Shown here piece by piece: positions 15,182 through 17,221 of a DNA stretch of 17,221 bases (position 1 is its first letter; each line of letters starts with the position of its first letter). The notes beneath the pieces were generated by a model, which was given only the letters and a program-made list of their open reading frames with translations, was not told where the DNA came from and made no database searches. The translations under genes were made by a program, and so were the position numbers. Source of the stretch: JADJLQ01 sp034439915 (GTDB taxonomy: Bacteria > Bacteroidota > Bacteroidia > Chitinophagales > Saprospiraceae); contig JAWXBI010000107.1 in the NCBI GenBank assembly GCA_034439915.1, positions 1-17,221 of the forward strand, in the 5' to 3' direction.

Positions 15182-15239
15182 GTTTTGATCTGCAAAGACG
15201 AATACCCATCTCCGTAAACAGAAGGCTTAGGTTTGGCCT

Positions 15240-16424
15240 TTATTCCTCCACCTGCATAGCCAATATATCCTCCATGGTTTCCCTTCGCCTGATTAATTGG
15301 GTAGTGCCATCGACCCTTTGGTACACTTCCGCAGGTCTGGGACGGGTATTGTACGATGAGGCCATAGAATAACAATATGCGCCCGCATTTTCAACACACA
15401 GGATATCCCCGGGATGGATTTGAGGGATCATCCGATCCGAGGCGAAGGTGTCCGTTTCGCATATATTCCCAACGATATCGTAGGTGTGTAATGCTCCATC
15501 CGGGTTGCTGATATTGCGGATGGTATGATAGGCTCCATAAAACATGGGCCGGATCAAATGGTTAAATCCGCTGTCCACCCCGGCAAAAGTGATGCCGCCA
15601 TTTTCTTTTACACCGGTGCAGGTCACCAAAAATTGTCCGCTCCGGCTTACTAAAAATTTACCCGGTTCGAATACCAAACGCAGGGGTCGCCCGTATTCTT
15701 GACAAAATGATTCAAAACGTTTGCCTACCACCTGACCTAAGACAATCATATCCGTTTCTTTATCTCCCGGATAATAAGGCACCTTAAACCCGCTCCCCAG
15801 GTCGATATAAACCAATGATTTAAAGGCTGGGGCAACCTTTAGAAGGGCTTCGACAGCGGTCATAAATTGATCCATTTCCAGGATATCACTTCCGCTGTGG
15901 ATGTGAAGGCCATTGATTTGGATCTGTTTTTGGTCGACTTTATCCAGGATTTCGCCCAGATGGTCCATTGCTATACCAAATTTTGCTTTTGCATGGCCCA
16001 CAGAGGTCTTTTCATAAGCACCAGCCATGACGGATGGATTCATCCTTAATCCAATCGGTGTTTCGGGAAAGACTTCGACAAACCAATCTAAAAGTCCGAT
16101 GCTGTCCAGCGTGATTTGAGCTTGTTGTTTTACAGCAAATGAAATTTCTTCCCTGGAAGCAAAAGTAGGCGTAAAACGAATGACAGACGGATCGAACCCT
16201 GCTTTTAAGGCCAATACCAATTCACCTGCGGATACACAATCGACGCCAAGTCCCTGGCCCTGCATCGTTTTGAGGATCGCCAGATTACTGTTTGCTTTCA
16301 TAGCATAACAAAACAATACATCTTTATACGGAATACCTGATTTTAATTGATCAATCTGGTAGAGGATGGTCTTTTCATCATAGACATATAATGGACTTCC
16401 AAATTGATCAATGAGATTTTTCAT
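15240..16424 (-). CDS. lysA: Diaminopimelate decarboxylase
   Basis: This PLP enzyme of fold III converts meso-diaminopimelate to L-lysine in the last step of lysine synthesis. At 394 residues the key sites are K43 in YAMKAN (PLP Schiff base), HIHSGSD (174-180), DLGSGF (208-213), EPGKF (253-257), C322 in ICETDTF contributed to the partner active site, and NAGAYCYSMASSYNTRPRP (346-364) with the PLP/substrate tyrosine. SGSD, GSGF and EPGK in place of the more common SGSQ, GGGF and EPGR are the variants seen in Bacteroidota LysA. The start ATG at 16424 is the natural N-terminus (PLYVYDE follows). No obvious promoter box is visible upstream. Confidence 0.96.
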   Translation of the reverse strand: MKNLIDQFGSPLYVYDEKTILYQIDQLKSGIPYKDVLFCYAMKANSNLAILKTMQGQGLGVDCVSAGELVLALKAGFDPSVIRFTPTFASREEISFAVKQQAQITLDSIGLLDWFVEVFPETPIGLRMNPSVMAGAYEKTSVGHAKAKFGIAMDHLGEILDKVDQKQIQINGLHIHSGSDILEMDQFMTAVEALLKVAPAFKSLVYIDLGSGFKVPYYPGDKETDMIVLGQVVGKRFESFCQEYGRPLRLVFEPGKFLVSRSGQFLVTCTGVKENGGITFAGVDSGFNHLIRPMFYGAYHTIRNISNPDGALHTYDIVGNICETDTFASDRMIPQIHPGDILCVENAGAYCYSMASSYNTRPRPAEVYQRVDGTTQLIRRRETMEDILAMQVEE

Positions 16425-16540
16425 AATGTACGGTATTGAATAAGGATTCGCATCGTTAAATTAATTACCAAGATTGAACAATCCTTTTGTAAAACAGGCC
16501 TTCAATAGTCGATTAACCATTTTTTAACAAAATGAACCCT

Positions 16541-16587
16541 TGATAACCTTCACAACTCCTGACCAGGCTGAGGATAAAAACGTTTCA
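16541..16587. repeat. Imperfect direct repeat, copy 1
   Basis: This copy shares 41 of 47 positions with 16747-16793; both contain TGATAACCT, CACAACTC and ACCAGGCTGAGG. The copies are 206 bases apart, start to start. Confidence 0.8.
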
Positions 16588-16659
16588 TTATTAGTTGTAA
16601 AGCCAATGGGTGAAACCATATCGACTACTGTAATCAACTACTTCATTCACTAAATCGCT

Positions 16660-16684
16660 GTTCGAATGTCTGAAGACTTCGAAC
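16660..16684. other. Hairpin between the direct repeats
   Basis: GTTCGAA (16660-16666) pairs with TTCGAAC (16678-16684). Inside, after one bulged T, GTC pairs with GAC around a TGAA tetraloop. On the plus strand it is followed by TATTATTTT, so a weak terminator is possible. Confidence 0.5.
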
Positions 16685-16746
16685 TATTATTTTAAAACAC
16701 TTTTTGGTCAGCCCTGAAGACCATATTCAACCTTCTCTTTGATACC

Positions 16747-16793
16747 TGATAACCTGCACAACTCTTTACCAGGCTGAGGGTAAAATCATTTCA
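16747..16793. repeat. Imperfect direct repeat, copy 2
   Basis: This is the second copy of the 47-bp unit. Here TTTACC and GGTAAA flank the AGGCTGAG core and could form a 6-bp stem; copy 1 cannot form the same stem, so this pairing is not conserved. Confidence 0.8.
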
Positions 16794-16884
16794 AACCTTT
16801 AGCAACAAAACAAAAGGGTTACCCGTATTTGACCGCACCGATCATTATATTTAAGCAGGCCCTTTAGTCGATTTCTGGGGTCAG

Positions 16885-16904
16885 GGTGGTTATCGCTAGC
16901 CACC
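16885..16904. other. Hairpin with TCGC loop
   Basis: GGTGGTTA (16885-16892) pairs over eight base pairs (one G-U) with TAGCCACC (16897-16904) around a TCGC loop. No T tract follows. Confidence 0.4.
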
Positions 16905-17099
16905 AATAGGATTAATGATTACCATATTGATTTATCTATTTCTTTCTGCACTAATGGCTTATAATTAATCACATGGCTGAGTTCTAAAGCCATTTCAATC
17001 ATGGGATATTCTGCCCTTGAGTCTCAATGTAATGAATGCAGCAACCATGAATGGGGATCGTATAAAAACCCTGTGAATTGAATGATCTTTATCAATCAC

Positions 17100-17154
17100 C
17101 CCGATGATTTAAATCAATATAAAGGGAAATCAGGGGGAAATTTAGATCATCGGG
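17100..17154. other. Long inverted repeat with purine-rich loop
   Basis: CCCGATGATTTAAAT (17100-17114) pairs over 15 bp (one G-U) with ATTTAGATCATCGGG (17140-17154). The 25-base loop contains AAAGGG and CAGGGGG purine runs. The structure could be an RNA element or a DNA-binding site; no T-rich tail makes it a terminator on the plus strand. Confidence 0.55.
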
Positions 17155-17221
17155 TTTAAATAAAGTTCTGTTTGGACTGCTGAGATTGCAAAATTATCAA
17201 TGGATTCATACACATTTGATA

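Larger units (their letters stand above)
16425..17221. other. Gene-free region of about 800 bases with repeats and hairpins
   Basis: I see no open reading frame of 60 codons or more and no tRNA or rRNA. It contains a 47-bp imperfect direct repeat (16541-16587 and 16747-16793), a shorter shared motif near 16497 and 16857 (AGGCC followed by TAGTCGATT), and three hairpins (16660-16684, 16885-16904, 17100-17154). It may hold a decayed gene, small RNAs, or the leader of a gene starting beyond the window. Nothing identifies an insertion sequence end. Confidence 0.6.

Noticed and set aside
15222..15240. AAGGC/GCCTT dyad between the convergent radical SAM and lysA genes
   Set aside because: A five-base stem with a nine-base loop and no T tract is too weak to call a terminator.
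16425..17221. CRISPR array or insertion-sequence remnant in the right-hand gene-free region
   Set aside because: Only two repeat copies at irregular spacing, no terminal inverted repeats, no target-site duplication and no transposase fragment.

Overview
The window reads as a chromosomal segment of a Bacteroidota bacterium, most plausibly a Saprospirales-like or Cytophaga-like lineage; the exact placement is my inference. The signs are: a type IX secretion (T9SS) C-terminal sorting domain on a secreted GH16 enzyme, several upstream regions carrying the Bacteroidota -7 promoter element TAnnTTTG, lipoproteins with short N-terminal signal peptides, the flavobacterial-type LysA sequence variants (DLGSGF, EPGKF, CETD), and a nucleoside diphosphate kinase / DHH phosphoesterase / FKBP lipoprotein neighbourhood familiar from gliding Bacteroidota. 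I see no phage, transposase, CRISPR, toxin-antitoxin or defence genes. This is mostly ordinary core genome with some intergenic structure of interest.

Layout. 1-270: 3' end of an unrecognised gene (+). 265-1731: polytopic membrane protein of GT-C / DUF6798-like appearance (-). 1910-5159: a tight three-gene plus-strand run of SpoU/TrmH RNA methyltransferase, ThuA-like secreted protein, and a modular GH16 beta-glucanase with a T9SS tail. 5213-7372: prolyl oligopeptidase (-), divergent from a DUF2461 gene (7408-8079, +). 8298-8825: DUF1573 lipoprotein with its own well-formed promoter and a double-hairpin 3' region. 9219-9638: nucleoside diphosphate kinase (-), divergent from the run nrnA-like DHH phosphoesterase, tandem-FKBP lipoprotein (GldI-like), and prfB (9726-12771). 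prfB carries the classical in-frame UGA with a +1 programmed frameshift, so it must be annotated from 11670 as a joined CDS. 12841-13798: a DinB-superfamily protein overlapping a MazG-like NTP pyrophosphohydrolase. 14135-15181: radical SAM protein of the PA0069/Rv2578c (SplB-like) family. 15240-16424: diaminopimelate decarboxylase lysA (-). 16425-17221: about 800 bases without a gene.

The most interesting non-coding signals are two. First, about 90 nt upstream of the radical SAM gene (14004-14096) has a promoter-like box, a long bulged hairpin and a textbook intrinsic terminator with nine Ts. It looks like a small RNA or an attenuating leader and I do not recognise its family. Second, the gene-free 16.4-17.2 kb region holds an imperfect 47-bp direct repeat and three separate hairpins. 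Functionally the window combines translation (RF2 and an RNA 2'-O-methyltransferase), nucleotide and RNA turnover (Ndk, NrnA, MazG-like), envelope protein folding and gliding (FKBP), polysaccharide and peptide breakdown (GH16, prolyl oligopeptidase) and lysine/peptidoglycan precursor synthesis (LysA).
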